Below are positions 35,105 through 47,105 of a DNA stretch of 64,000 nucleotides, one piece after another. This DNA comes from Capsicum annuum (Eukaryota; Streptophyta; Magnoliopsida; Solanales; Solanaceae), in assembly GCF_002878395.1 (NCBI RefSeq), contig NC_061121.1, positions 137,334,467 through 137,398,466 of the forward strand, in the 5' to 3' direction. Position 1 is the stretch's first letter; the number at the start of each line of letters is the position of its first letter. The notes beneath the pieces were generated by a model. The model did no database searches. It was not told the origin of the DNA and saw only the letters and a program-made list of their open reading frames with translations. Position numbers and translations under genes: made by a program.

Positions 35105-36720
35105 CTTTGTCTCGACCCTAACTCATGATGGGTATCTTAACTCTGACATGGATTGTAAATCACCCCCTGCACCTAGCTAAACCAAACATAACATCCCCCA
35201 ATGTCGGATGAATTCCAAACATATAATAAGATGGCATGCAACAAGCTTAAGAAAATTCAAAACATGTCTATAACTGATGATTGATGACCGGCCAAACAAT
35301 CAAAAAACATTACCTAATATCCTCAGTAATCCAAACAAAGCCTCTACCAAAACTTAATATCAATAAAGCATATGGACGTACCCCCGACTATATAAAAATG
35401 GTCTAAATAGTTTTAGACATAAGAGACCAAAACACGAAATGTAGACTTCCAAATTATGGAAGTTCACAACTTTAATTTCAACACACAAACAAATCTTGAA
35501 TCCTAATCACTGAGTAGAAGGAGTAGAAGTATGTCTAGTTCCTATATCATGTGGGGATACAACATTCGAAAATAGTTAGTAGGGTGAATACAAGCTTGTG
35601 ACTCATGGATAAGGATAAAATAAGGTCATTATTAGTAGTTTCAAATCATTTAAATCCAATGCACATAATCAATGCATATACACACACCAAGACATATATA
35701 TATATATAGATCACATGCTGATATAAGGAAAAGGCTTAAAATACACTTTAAAACTTTAGCATGGTTTCTATCTTTCAACCGTCATAATAGACAATGGAAT
35801 CCATCGGCTATATAGGCCCAGGTCTCCACCAGCTGGTAGGGCCCTAGTACATACAACCGCACAATCTGGAGAGTATACATATGCACTATGGGGGACTCAA
35901 TCCTATAGGCATATCAAGCTGAAACAAGCAACAAATTATGTAACAAGAGATGGAGGACTCAAACCTCTAAATCATTTGATAATAATAATAAGGGGGACTC
36001 AAACCTTCCGGTATATAGACCTCTGCATCGGCAATCATAGTTTATAGTTTGGGTCATTCGAGACCACCACTTCTAAGACTCAGCTACACAACCCTCATTA
36101 AAGACCAATTAAAACATTTATCACAAATTCTCATTCTTTTAACCATGTTTCACATTAAGTCATATATTGTTGGCATCATCATACCAACTGTACTTATAAG
36201 GTAACAACAATAAGCCAAAAACAATTACACCACTTGGGGGAATTTATAACCCCTTTGGTTAAATTATATAATAGCTTGTGGAAACACACAACCCATAAGG
36301 TTAGTTCAAAATCATAATACAATAGTTCAAGGATAATTCAATTCCCACATTTCTAATAATTTAAACCAATTTAAAAGTATGTGGTTGAGGTCATAACTAC
36401 TTCAAAAGTTACAAGTTTAGGAAAAATCACAATTCACTAGTTCATTGACCATACCCATGCACCCACAAGTTCAAAACCATAATTAAACCATGATTAATCA
36501 CATGTAAACAATGAGAAACATTGTTCAATCCATAAATAATGAAAACCCTCAACCCTTGTTACAAAACCAACATAAATATCTCTTGAAAAATACTTGAAAA
36601 CATATGATTTTAACAAATTAACAATAAAGAAAGAGTAATATTCTTTAAATGCCAAGTTTTACATAAGGAATTAAACCCTTGAGCACTTGGATGACCTTCT
36701 TCTTGAAAACCCTTAGTATG
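35105..36720 (-). repeat. Element B 5' LTR, distal part
   Basis: LTR sequence from the primer site to the element C insertion point. It matches the older LTR at 11885-13330 over much of its length and the B 3' LTR at 29150-29520. A short (ta)n run occurs at 35690-35710. Confidence 0.7.
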
Positions 36721-37341
36721 TGATACAAGTCAAATAGGCGTTAATGTTTTTGATCACTCAACTTGAGTCCAGCATAAAGAGGTTCGAGACATGGTCACCA
36801 TAAGGATCTAAGAATGTTGTTGGAGGCCCATATTTGTGCTCCTAATTAAACAAGGTTGTGTTCGAAATATAGGTTGGAGCCGAGGAAAACCATGACATAA
36901 GGAATACAGAGAGTCCTTATGGGTTATTTCTAAAATAGCCACTTTTAGGTCATTTTTGTAATAGGCTATTTAAGAAAAGAAAATACTATAAAAAGCTGCC
37001 TTAGAAATTTTATAGTATATTTTTATGACTGATAAATGAATGTTCCTTGGAGAGTGTGAGGCAAGCTTGGATTAGCTTGTTTAGAAACGTGGGTTGCCTG
37101 GAAATTCAATTCCATTAAGGTCTACGTAATATTTAGGTTCTCGTGGTAATATTAAGAAAGTTCATTGGATTTGATACATCTTTTCATTTTTCATTTTCTT
37201 ACCAATTGTGTCTATCTATCTATCTATCAATCTATCTTTCTATCCCTTTTATCTTGTATGTGTTTATCTCATTTTCCATTGTTTCACCTCATTTTCGTGT
37301 ATTTTCCACTTTTATATTTTGGTCTGTACCATTATGTATCA
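36721..37341 (+). repeat. Element C 5' LTR
   Basis: 621 bp, bounded by TGATACA and TGTATCA. It contains a (tcta)n microsatellite at about 37210-37245 that recurs in the partner LTR, so the microsatellite is part of the element. Open frames over it are shadows. Confidence 0.8.
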
Positions 37342-38595
37342 TATTGTAGCTTGATTTCATTCCTACGAAGCCAATCTTAGATTTGTTATCTTGAAAATCG
37401 ACAAAAAAGAAGTGTCAAATTTGAAAATTACAAAAAAGTACTTTTCACATTTTTAGCCTTAGGTCAAAACTTATGTTTTTGATTTTGTGTTTTTGGTTTT
37501 CTTTCTAGTATGATATTTGTGTTCTCTAACACTATAGGAGTCTAGGTTTTAAATTTGAGCCAAATCATAGTCATATTGAGTGAGATATCATTGTTGAGAG
37601 CTTGAACTTCAAGAAGTGAAGAGAAACAAAAATCTGGACAAATTCATTGAGAATTTGGGAAAATGAAGATGGGAGTTAGTTTAGAACGTTAAAAAGTTTC
37701 TTACGGTGAAGATTTTAACTCATTTTGAGCTAAGAAGCAAAAGTTGAAAATTTTGGTATTCTTGGTGTTCTTGAAGAAATTGTTTTCTTCAAGAAGAATT
37801 TTCAGCTATAATGGGTTGTTTGATCCTAAAAAGAGTAATAAAAAGTGTAAAAGTTTTGGCTCAAGTCCTTTTTAAAGATCATAAATAATATTTCAAGGAG
37901 AGGACAAAAGGAGGGGCTATTTAGAAGTACAAGTGGTACAATGCAAGCTATTTTTTGGATTATCTGCCTTTGAAAGGCCCTTGAGGTGCGTTCAAGGTGA
38001 TGCAGAACCTCAAAAAAGTATCCAAAGCTTCTCATCTATGACCAAGGTGCTCCACACCATTTGGAGAAGATCCCAAAGAATCTCCAAATGCAGATCACCT
38101 CTTCTGAACACAAAACAGCCTCAAACGCACCCCATACGCATACCAACACTTCTCCAACATCAATTCAAGATCTAAAACACATATCAACACATTCAAATCT
38201 CAATTTCTCAATGTTTGATTCTTAGTTTCAATTTATTGTTTCTTAAATAAGTTCTTTGAATCAGAAACTACTCATCCACTAGTAATTTATCTACTACATT
38301 GATCGACTACTTCTTGAGTCCTTTTTAATCATCCAAGTTTATTTTCAAGCATTCTTTTTGAATTCATTGATAGTTCTTGACTAAAGTATGCCCATATTTT
38401 TCCTTGAGTCATTTCAAACAAGGATATATTCTAACCTCAAGCCTCAATTAGTACCAAGCAATCTCATTGGAGTACAAATGAGCTATCAACACTTGTGACG
38501 CCAATTGAGTGAAAAACAAAGGTGTGAACTTTAGAGCTTGTGAGGTTGATTTCCTAACCTTTAACTTTTTTTTTAGTATTTCTTAATAGGTAAAA
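37342..38595 (+). other. Element C internal region without a clear gene
   Basis: About 1.25 kb following the LTR. No primer site could be matched to a tRNA. Short frames at 37826-38175 lack motifs. The start of the gag-like frame follows at 38596. Confidence 0.45.
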
Positions 38596-39160
38596 TGGAT
38601 CAAGAATGTTAAACATCACACACCATGGGTAATAACACCATAAATGCTATGTTAGTTTCCATGATGGAGAAGTTCAATGCGATGGATAGCCAATTAGGAT
38701 CCCTTTAAGGAAGAATAGAAGGCATGGAAAACTATCTTTCAAAGAAGTTAGATAACATGATAAAGAATCCAAGCTTTCCTAAATCCACCCTTCCCAATCC
38801 ACTCAATTTTCAAGATCCCTTGAGTAGAAATACATCAAATGAAATTCAACGTAACTGAGCTAATTCTTGCACTCTAGTGAATAAGGATAGTAGCCAACTA
38901 AGTGTAAATAATAGCTTATCTTTAGCTGACCCTAATTTCTCATTACTTTATGATGATAATGTACAACTAGAGAATATGGATACACTAGTTGATCCTAATA
39001 ATGACAAAATTGACTCTTCAAGTAGGATCGATTTGTGTTCACCTAGTGTTGAAGCCATTGTGATGAGTGATAATACATTATCTTAGAGAATTCATAAGGA
39101 CCAACTTTTGTGTGAACCTAACCCACCACTTGAGGATTTTTGTGAAGTGTTATAGGACCT
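38596..39160 (+). pseudogene. Gag-like ORF of element C, N-terminal part
   Basis: Begins with ATG at 38596 and shows MLVSMMEKFNAMDSQLGSL, a coiled-coil start common to plant gag proteins. Asn/Asp/Ser-rich sequence follows, including the open stretch 38877-39086. There are stops at about 38608, 38706 and elsewhere. There is no zinc knuckle. It is probably a gag-derived protein of a non-autonomous family; I cannot name it. Confidence 0.4.
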
Positions 39161-39289
39161 TAAGTGAATAGTAATATTGAAAATATTAGTCGATTGAATA
39201 AGAGTGACCCTTTAATTTCCATTATTGATGATCCTGCTAGTATAAAGGGTATAAATAATTCTATAGGTAGTAATATTGGCGGAAATATA

Positions 39290-39840
39290 TGTTAACTAGA
39301 CATATGTCCACGGCCACTCTACCGATTTGATCTCGGTGATAATTTGAAATATGGTGGTTCTTCTCCTTACCACTTGCTGCTTTAGAAATAAGACAATCCA
39401 ACTACAGGTAAGGTTGTTGGAACTCATCCCTAAGACAAAAGGTCTTTCTTGGATATTTCTAATCTACTTGAGATGCCATAGTTGTGTAAGGTAAGAGTGT
39501 CCTACAAACACGAGTACTAAAGAGGGATTATGAGCTTATTTAGACCTGAATCCATATGAGTCATCATGAGCGGTTGATTGATTACCATGGTTCCTTTATC
39601 ATACCCATTTGTCCAAATCTCTTGAATGACCAAGTAGCTCTTACTTTGTGGGGTTATACACCCTTAGTTGATCAATTTTGATTCTTGGTTATATCTTAAG
39701 TATGTACAATCTTGCCATAACACTATGATTGATTGTGCTAACTCTAAACCTCATTCCATGAGGATATTGTATTTATATGTCCTTCTTTTGGTTTTTCCAG
39801 GTTTAGATTTGAGGTTGAATACTTTTCAAGAAGAGGAAGA
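39290..39840 (+). pseudogene. Second coding remnant of element C
   Basis: The frame 39668-39943 contains YLKYVQSCHNTMIDCANSK and runs through QEEEDDTSQ across the LTR boundary, so the original stop lay in the LTR. Upstream pieces near 39300-39660 are in shifting frames. The acidic end is encoded by the polypurine tract itself. Function unknown. Confidence 0.4.
39828..39840 (+). other. Polypurine tract of element C
   Basis: The sequence aagaagaggaaga directly precedes the right LTR start TGATACAAG. It overlaps the coding remnant. Confidence 0.75.
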
Positions 39841-40460
39841 TGATACAAGTCAAATAGTCGTCAACATTTTTGATTACTCAACTCGAGTCCAACATAAAGT
39901 GGTCCAAGACATGGTCACCATAAGGATCAAAGAATATGGTTAGAGGCCCACCTTTGAGCTTAATATTAAATAATGTCATATTTGGAAGATATCTTGGAGC
40001 TGAGGAAATGTATGACATAAGGAGTAAAGAGAGCACTTGTGGGTTATTTCCAAAATAGTCACTTTTGGGTTATTTTTGTAATAGTCTATCTATGAAATGG
40101 CAAATACTATAAATAGATTACTTAGACATTTCATGAAGGAGATTTTAATAAATGATGAATTAATGCTCCTTAAAGAGTGTGAGGCAAGCTTTGATCAGCT
40201 TGTGTTGATACCTTGTTTAGAAATATTGGTTGCTCGAGAATCCAATTCCCTTGAGGTCTACGTAAAAGTTAGATGCTCATGGTAATATTAAGAAAGGTTG
40301 TTGGATTTGATACATCTTTCGGTTTTCCTTTTTCTTATCATTTGTGTCTATCTATCTATCTTTCAATCCCTTATATCATTTATGTGTTTATCTCTTATTC
40401 CATCATGTTTTACTCCTTTTTGTGTGTTTTTCGCTATTGTATTTTGGTTTATAATCATTA
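39841..40460 (+). repeat. Element C 3' LTR
   Basis: Partner of 36721-37341. It is similar in length but with many substitutions, and its last few bases before the target duplication are deleted or altered (ataatca instead of attatgtatca). It contains a short (tcta)n run at 40348-40362. Confidence 0.75.
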
Positions 40461-40945
40461 ATATGGCTTTTAGAGAGAATTGTAGAGAGCTTAGGAAATG
40501 TTTGAGTATGTTATGGATGAAATATAACCCCCTTAAGTTCTTTATGGACATGAGGTTTTAACTGGGAAAGAAGGGAATTATCCAAAATGCCCTTAAATTA
40601 AAAACTAAAATTTAGTCTTTAATGACTATGGGTCACTATATGACTTGTATAGTTTTGTTATGACTCTTCACCATGAGTAGTATCCAAGGAACTTCCCAGG
40701 AAACCCATATATTGTTAACCCTATGACTCAACTAGTGAAACGCGTAATGCAACCCTACGACTCATAGGGTACAGTCATATCAACACAGAACCCATTTGGG
40801 TAAATAATAGACATCCTATGATTTACACCCAAAGACTTGTTACAAGTCCTTACGACTCATACTGAGACATTTGTACTCAGATAAAATCTTTGCCACTTAC
40901 TTTCACATTATGTTATGATTGGGTCGTTAGGACTTATTAAGACTC
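40461..40945 (-). repeat. Element B 5' LTR, proximal part
   Basis: Continuation of the B LTR beyond element C, matching 29530-29940. It ends abruptly about 200 bases short of the LTR start, where a different LTR fragment begins. Confidence 0.7.
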
Positions 40946-40954
40946 CTTATATAA

Positions 40955-41813
40955 TGACCCAAGACTACCTCCTAGTCGCTACACGGTGCTTGTAACCCTG
41001 AAGGACCACAAGTTAACCCATGAATGATATCTGTTGTAAGCACTTAACAATAATACTGAAATTAATGTAGAAAAATAGGCTAAAATACCATAAGGTTCAA
41101 AACATCTTAAATACTGATAAAATATAATATCTGAATCTGAAATACTGTTTGAAAATTTAGTTTGAAAATCCCCTAACTAAAACTGTCTGAAAGTGGAGTT
41201 AATGGGATAATCCTCCAACTAAATCCATCTACTATAATACTGCTAAGATGAAGTACTGAAATAAAAGTATATCCTCGATAGATGAGGACTCACTGTTAAA
41301 TCTGTTACTACTGGCTAAATCTGGATAACTACGGTCAGGAACCTGAGCGATCGAACCTATGATATGAAACATCATAGTGCAAAAAAGTATATGTTAGTAA
41401 ATGGGAATGTACTGGTATGCTAGATGAGGTAAGGTTAAATGTAAAGGTTAATATGCATGAATATTAACTGACTAAATGATATGAAAGAGCTGGATTTGCA
41501 TACATGAAGGATCTGTAACTACTGAACATACTGTGTATACTGGAACTGAATGTGATAACTGATAACTAAATATACTGATAATCTGAGATCCTTGATAATT
41601 TGAATTACTGATAACTGAGTGAATGTATCTGACAGTCCTGATTATGTATAACTAAAGTAAGTTCTATTCTTAAGAATGAGACTAAAACTGAAACTGTGGG
41701 AGGTAATCATCTAACTGACATGCTCCAATCTTAACTAATAGGGTTCCAATCTATAACCCCAATTGGAAAGGTGTCAGTACCATGCCACGGGCAAATACAA
41801 GCTGAAGAGTAAC
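40955..41813 (-). mobile_element. Inverted fragment of an element E-type LTR
   Basis: On the minus strand it resembles the 3' part of the element E LTR: 40990-41025 is the reverse complement of the block near 44235-44275 (ggaccacaagttaaccc), and 41690-41790 matches 43410-43490 inverted. Element E begins at the next base, so E landed in or beside a relative of itself. Confidence 0.6.
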
Positions 41814-44300
41814 TGTAATACCCCATAATTTTTCCTAGATAATTTCATCTTGAGAATTTCTAGTATTAGCTTCTAAATTGAATGATGGTTATCCTATGAG
41901 GAATTTTCAATATTTCTACTTGTTGTCATATGGGAAATTCAATAAGCTTTCCACCGATATAAGATTCGTCCAAATCCGATATTCGGGTCAGAAGTTATGA
42001 TTATTTTAAGTTCCCATCATAAAATAGCACCATATTAGTTAGTGGCGCACCATAACACAAGAGGAAATGGCATTAGGAAATTCTAGTAGGGGTCTGCGAT
42101 TGTGGCGCTTGCACTAGGGCCTAAATTCAGAATTGTCTGTTCTCTAGTGTCTCAGCGCGATTTCCCCTGCGTCGTGCTAAAGTTTCTAGTCACAAAGGAA
42201 GTGGAAACGCGATGGCCCCACATTGCGACATCCCTTAATATTTCAATTATTAAAATCAAATGACACGGCATGATAGCACCGCATCGTACCAAGGGTCCAA
42301 TTTTGGAAATTCTTACTGAAATTAAATGACGTATCCAGGGTTAAAAGGGTCAACTTTCCACCCCTATTTATGCCCTTCAACATGTGATTTAGCCATTTTT
42401 CATCCAAAATATACTAGTTTCTCTGAAGTTTGTCTCATGAAAAAGCTAGGGTTTCTATTGGGGATTCAAATTCAAGAAGGTTTCACCATCAATCTTCATG
42501 AAATCATGAACTAAGGTATGCATAGTGTTCATCGTCCATGAAACCCACAAACCCCTTTTCTAAATTCAAGTTTATGGATTTTCTTATGAATTTCATGATT
42601 GGGCTGCTCCTGTTCATATGGATGATGAGAAATTGAATTCTACTCCATGGTGGGTGATAAATTCTATGTGAGTTAAATTATTATAGATATAGATTCATGC
42701 AAACCTATGACTAAACCCTTGAATAATGAAATTAGAATTGAACCATGATGTTTAATTATTGTACAATGATGTTTACATGTACCATTCCTACAATATGTTT
42801 GATTAAATGCCTTTATGAAGGAAAAGTGACTAACTAGCATGATACCATGAAATACCTATGTATGTACAAGCTATGCCTATCATATGTTTCGATGTAATGC
42901 TTCTATAAATGTATTATGGATTATGATATTAGTTATATATTCAAGTAAGTTATGCTTAGTTAGTTTCCTTCCATCAAGTCCTGGGGGTACTCGTACCCAA
43001 AATATTAGTTGTGTGCCTAGATTCATGTTATGTTTTCACGATACTCTCAGTCAAGCTATGATCCTTAGACTTCAGATAGTCTTATGAATTAGGAAATCTC
43101 TATGATCTTATGAACTCAATTAGTTGTCAGATATCAGTAGTATTCCGTTAGTCAAAGGAATTTAGTAACTCAACCCATGTTCAGTTCAGGAAATCGTGTT
43201 TAGATTCTATTCAGATGGGAGTAGGAATTAGCATGGAGTGAACCCAGTGATGCAAACACACCCTATCAGATAAGGGTGTTATTCTTAGAATTCATCGTTA
43301 CATTTAAGATAAGCACTGTCAGATAAAGATCCCACCATTCTCGTATAGGGGACACTATCAGATGAGGGTCTCCTACAGATTGTCCTTACTAGTGGTGCGG
43401 TATTGACACCCTTTTAATTAGGGTTATAGATTGGACCCCAACTCAGCATAATGGCATATCAAGGGCTTGTCGGTTAGATAACTACTTCCCACAATTTCAT
43501 GTTACAAAATCAAGACTGTCAGATACAGTCAATCAGTCTCAGTAATAGAACTCAGATAGTTCTTTAAATTTCAGGACTGCCAGATACAGTCAACTTAGAT
43601 ATAGTACGGAACTCCGATAGTTCCATCAGATTTAGGACTGTTAGATATAGTCACTCATGTTATTAGTTATATTCAAATTCAATAATAAAGTTATCATAAT
43701 ATTAGTGTCTGTTGTTATGTCTCATGCATGTATTCTCATGCTTATGATAGTTAGTCAGTTATTATTATTGTCCATGCATATGAACCCTATGCATTTAGCC
43801 TACCTCACATGCATACCAGTATATTCAAAGTACTAACGCGTTTGCACTATGGTGTCTTATACAATAGGTTCAGAGACACAAGCTCCAGAGCAACAGTAGA
43901 TTCCATATATTTGCAGACAGAGTTAGAAGTGAGTCCATATCTTTTAAGGACATGACTATTTCCCTATTATCTTATTAATTAGTTTATTAGTTGGAGTTGC
44001 TTAGGGACATGTCCCATCAACTCCTCACTCAGACAGTTCAATTAGTTAGAGGTTTTCTAGACTAATGTTTCAGACTTTAGTATAGTCAGTACTATTTTGG
44101 GTATTCTATTACCCCACAAAGATGTTATATCATTCAGATCATGTTCAGTATTGAACCTTATGGCGTTTCAGTTCATGTTTCCACATTATAAAGTATTTTA
44201 TACAATATATAGGTAAAATTATCAGTCATGGGTTAGCTTGTGGTCCTCCAGGGTCATGAGCACTATGTAGTATTCTGGGTACCAGATTTGGGGTATTACA
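41814..44300 (+). repeat. Element E 5' LTR, complete
   Basis: 2487 bp, starting TGTAATACCCC (41814-41824) and ending GGGGTATTACA (44290-44300), a perfect 11-base terminal inversion. It contains a CpG-rich patch at 42030-42240. ORFs inside (42326-42514, 42884-43087) are shadows. Confidence 0.9.
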
Positions 44301-44304
44301 AACT

Positions 44305-44316
44305 TGGTATCAGAGC
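44305..44316 (+). other. Met-tRNA primer-binding site of element E
   Basis: The sequence tggtatcagagc is an exact 12-base complement of the plant initiator Met-tRNA 3' end, four bases after the LTR. Confidence 0.9.
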
Positions 44317-44523
44317 CTAAGGTTCAATAGAGTACAAGGAAGTCTGAAAGCCTCATCTATTAGGGTCTTATACATGGGTGTGTTGCGTTCCACATTTATG
44401 TGCAAGAGGCTACAAGATGTTTTAGGAATAGTCTCCCTTCTTTCGGTATTTATGTCATGCCAGTGAGGATAATTTCATGTCAATCTATTAGTCTAATATA
44501 TTTTCCCATTTCTTCTATAGAAC

Positions 44524-45640
44524 ATGCCACCTAAAAAAAGAAACAAAAATCAGTTAGCCCTCCGTTTGGGTGATCATGTTTCTCATGCAGAGTTTAGGGC
44601 CGCATTCACTACTCTTGCTCAGTCAGTAGCTAGGATTCGAGATGTCACCTGACTGAATCCTCCATACTTCGTCTGATCTAAGGTAGATGAGGACCCTCAA
44701 GAATTCATTGATTAGGTTCAGAAGGTGACAGACATCAAGGGGGTGACTACTGTTGAGAGTACTAAGCTAGCTACATATTAGTTGCAGGATATGGATCATA
44801 CTTGATTCAAACAGTGGAAGCCAGACAGGTCAGATGATGCAGGTTCTATAGAGTGGGAGGATTTTGTCACTACATTCTTAGAAAGATTCTTTCCCCAAGA
44901 GCTTAGAGAGGCAAAGGTGCTAGAATTTATCAACCTCAGGTAGGGTAATATGATGGTGAAAGAGTATTCTCTTATGTTTACTCAATTTTCTAGCTATACC
45001 CCTCATGTGGTTGTAAACAACAGAGCCAAGATGAGTATGTTCGCTTCAAGGGGAAATGATAGCATAGAAAATAAGTGCAGATCTGCCATGCTGAATAGTG
45101 ACATGACTTTAGCCAGGCTTATGACTCATGCTCAGTAGATAAAGAAATAGAAGATTAAGCAGAGGGAGAAATAGAATAAGAGAGCAAAGAAAGGTAGTTT
45201 CAACTTTGCTTGGCCTAAATCAAAAGGAGGAAACTGTTCCTAATTTCATCCTAAGCCATCAGTCCCAGCCCCTTTTTCAGCCAGTGCTCAAGTTCCTAAG
45301 TTCAGTGAGGGTAACAGATAGAGTGCCAGGCTCTAGGTCTCAGGGTAGTGTTAGCAATGACTAAACTAATCCCCTTTATTAGACTTGTGTTAAGAAAAAC
45401 AAGGGTGCTTACAGAGCCGGTAGCAATGTGTATTTTAGTTTTGACAAGCCAGGCCACAAAGTCTGAGACTACCCTCAATCAGGTTATCAGAGTTATGTCC
45501 ACTCCTCAACTCAGTCTGGTCACCTAAATCAGTAGGGTGCCACAACCAGTGCTATTAGTGGGTAACGTCCGAATCATCTCTATGCTCTCCAGTCCTAACA
45601 AGATTAGGAAAATTCTCCAGATATAGTTACTGGTATGTTA
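44524..45640 (+). pseudogene. Gag of element E
   Basis: Starts MPPKKRNKNQ at the ATG at 44524, a typical Tekay gag start. The retrotransposon-gag core is at about 44690-45000 (WEDFVTTFLERFFPQELREA). The open stretch 44950-45138 ends at a TAG. A zinc-knuckle region near 45430-45475 is degenerate, with GHK retained. Stops: TGA near 44650, TAG near 44714 and 44779, several TAG near 45137-45175. Function would be nucleocapsid formation. Dead copy. Confidence 0.75.
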
Positions 45641-46120
45641 CAGATCTTTTAAGTTCATGTTTGCTCTTTGCTAGATCCAGGAGCTTCTTTGTCTTTTGTT
45701 ACTCCATATATAGTAGGTGATTTCGAAATCAGTCCTGAAATCCAAGCAGAGCCCTTTTCAGTCTCTACCCCAGTGGGTAAAACCATCATAGCCTAGCGGG
45801 TATATAGGAACTGTCCGATTATGATATTTCAGAAAGTCACTTCAATAGATTTAGTCGAATTAGAGATGACTGATTTTGATGTCATTCTCGACATAGATTG
45901 GCTTCATTCTTGCTATGCCACAGTCGACTAGAGAAATAGAATAGCCTAGTTTCAGTTTCCAAATAAACCCATCCTTGAGTGGAAGGGTAGTACTTTAGCA
46001 TTCAGAGGTCAGTTTGTTTCCTACCTTAGGGCATAAAAAAAGATATCTAAAGGATGTGTCTATCATCTTGTTTGAGTTAAGAATAATAGTTCCAAAACTC
46101 CCAGCCTTGAATCAGTTCCA
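45641..46120 (+). pseudogene. Aspartic protease of element E
   Basis: The active-site region LLDPGASLSFVTPY has its Asp codon at 45674, and the distal motif VILDIDWL is near 45885-45905. DPG instead of DTG is usual in this clade. TAG stops occur near 45795, 45928 and 45948. Confidence 0.7.
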
Positions 46121-47105
46121 GTTGTAGGTGAATATTAAGAAGTCTTTCCTGAATATCTTCTAGGAATTCCTCCAGAAAGGGAAAAAGACTTCGGCATTGA
46201 TCTTTCTCCAGATACTCAACCTATATCAATTCCACCATATAGAATGGCACCAACAAAACTTAGAGAACTAAAAGAACAATTGAAGTATCTCTTAGACAAG
46301 GGATTCATCAGGCCTAGCATTTCCCCATGGGGCACTCCAATATTATTCATGCACAATAAAGATGGTTTTCTTAGGATGTTTGTTGACTACCGTCAACTCA
46401 ATAAGGTCATGGTCAAGAACAAGTATCCTCTTCCCAGAATCGATGACTTATTTGACCAACATCAGGGTGCTAGTTATTTTACTAAGATAGACCTTAGATC
46501 CGGCTATCATCAGCTCAGAGTTAGAGAATGTGATATTACAAAAATAGTTTTTTGTACTCGGTATGGTCACTTCAAATTTCTAATCATGTCATTTGGTCTT
46601 ACCAATGCCCCAGTAGATTTTATGGACTTGATAAACCATATGTTCAAATAGTATTTGGATATATTCATCATAGTCTTTATAAATGATATTCTGGTGTATT
46701 GCCGCAGTAAGTGTGATCACGTAGACCATCTCAAAACAGTACTTCAAACTCTCAGAGATCAGCAGCTATTCACCAAATTCAATAAGTGAAAATTTTCGCT
46801 TAGGTCAATAGCATTCTTTAGTCATATCATTTCTAGTGGATCCTCAAAAGATCAAAGTGGTAAAACACTGGCCTCGTCCTACCTCTCCATCAGATATTAG
46901 GAGTTTCTTGGGTTTGACTGGCTATTACAGATGGTTTATGGAGGGATTTTCTTCTAGTACATCCCCTATGTCCAGATTCACTCAGAAGAAAGTCAAGTTT
47001 CAGTGGTCAGATCCTTGCGAGAAGAGTTTTTAGGAGTTGAAGATGACTCACCTTAGCTCCAGTATTAGCTCTTCCAGATGATTTCATAGTGTATTTTGAT
47101 GCATC
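46121..47105 (+). pseudogene. Reverse transcriptase of element E, truncated
   Basis: The open stretch 46244-46651 carries the fingers and palm ([29 protein letters not shown]). A TAG follows at 46649. The catalytic box reads FINDI at about 46676-46690, one Asp changed to Asn relative to FIDD. The connection domain SFLGLTGYYRWFMEGFS is in the frame 46836-47033. Coding similarity ends near 47105 at the start of RNase H, where a different element begins. Confidence 0.8.

Larger units (their letters stand above)
36721..40460 (+). mobile_element. Element C: short non-autonomous LTR retrotransposon
   Basis: The two LTRs are 36721-37341 and 39841-40457/40460. Both start TGATACAAGTCAAATAG. The left one ends TGTATCA, the mirror of the start. 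A polypurine tract precedes the right LTR. The insertion splits the B LTR, and the interrupted sequence can be followed from 36720 to 40465 by comparison with 29500-29540. Flanking gtatg (36716-36720) and atatg (40461-40465) form a one-mismatch target duplication. The internal 2.5 kb has no pol. Direction of transcription is taken from the polypurine tract. Confidence 0.8.
29135..40945 (-). mobile_element. Element B: Tekay-like chromovirus
   Basis: Minus-strand gypsy element in the order 5' LTR (40945-40461 and 36720-35105, split by element C), primer site, gag, protease, reverse transcriptase, integrase with chromodomain remnant, polypurine tract, 3' LTR (30149-29135). Both LTR ends are damaged: the 5' LTR lacks its first 200 bases or so and the 3' LTR lacks everything beyond 29135. 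The long LTR and chromodomain point to the Tekay/Del clade. All ORFs are broken. Confidence 0.75.
41814..47105 (+). mobile_element. Element E: 3'-truncated Tekay-like chromovirus
   Basis: Complete 5' LTR, Met-tRNA primer site, gag, protease and reverse transcriptase up to the start of RNase H, then a sharp end near 47105. There is no integrase and no 3' LTR. Most internal stops are TAG where Gln or Glu would be expected. Orientation is plus, opposite to its close relative element B. Confidence 0.8.

Noticed and set aside
35690..35710. (ta)n run as a regulatory element
   Set aside because: Simple repeat inside an LTR, with no supporting context.
37143..37380. Overlapping frames with repeated Ser-Ile-Tyr-Leu
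   Set aside because: They translate the (tcta)n microsatellite of the element C LTR.
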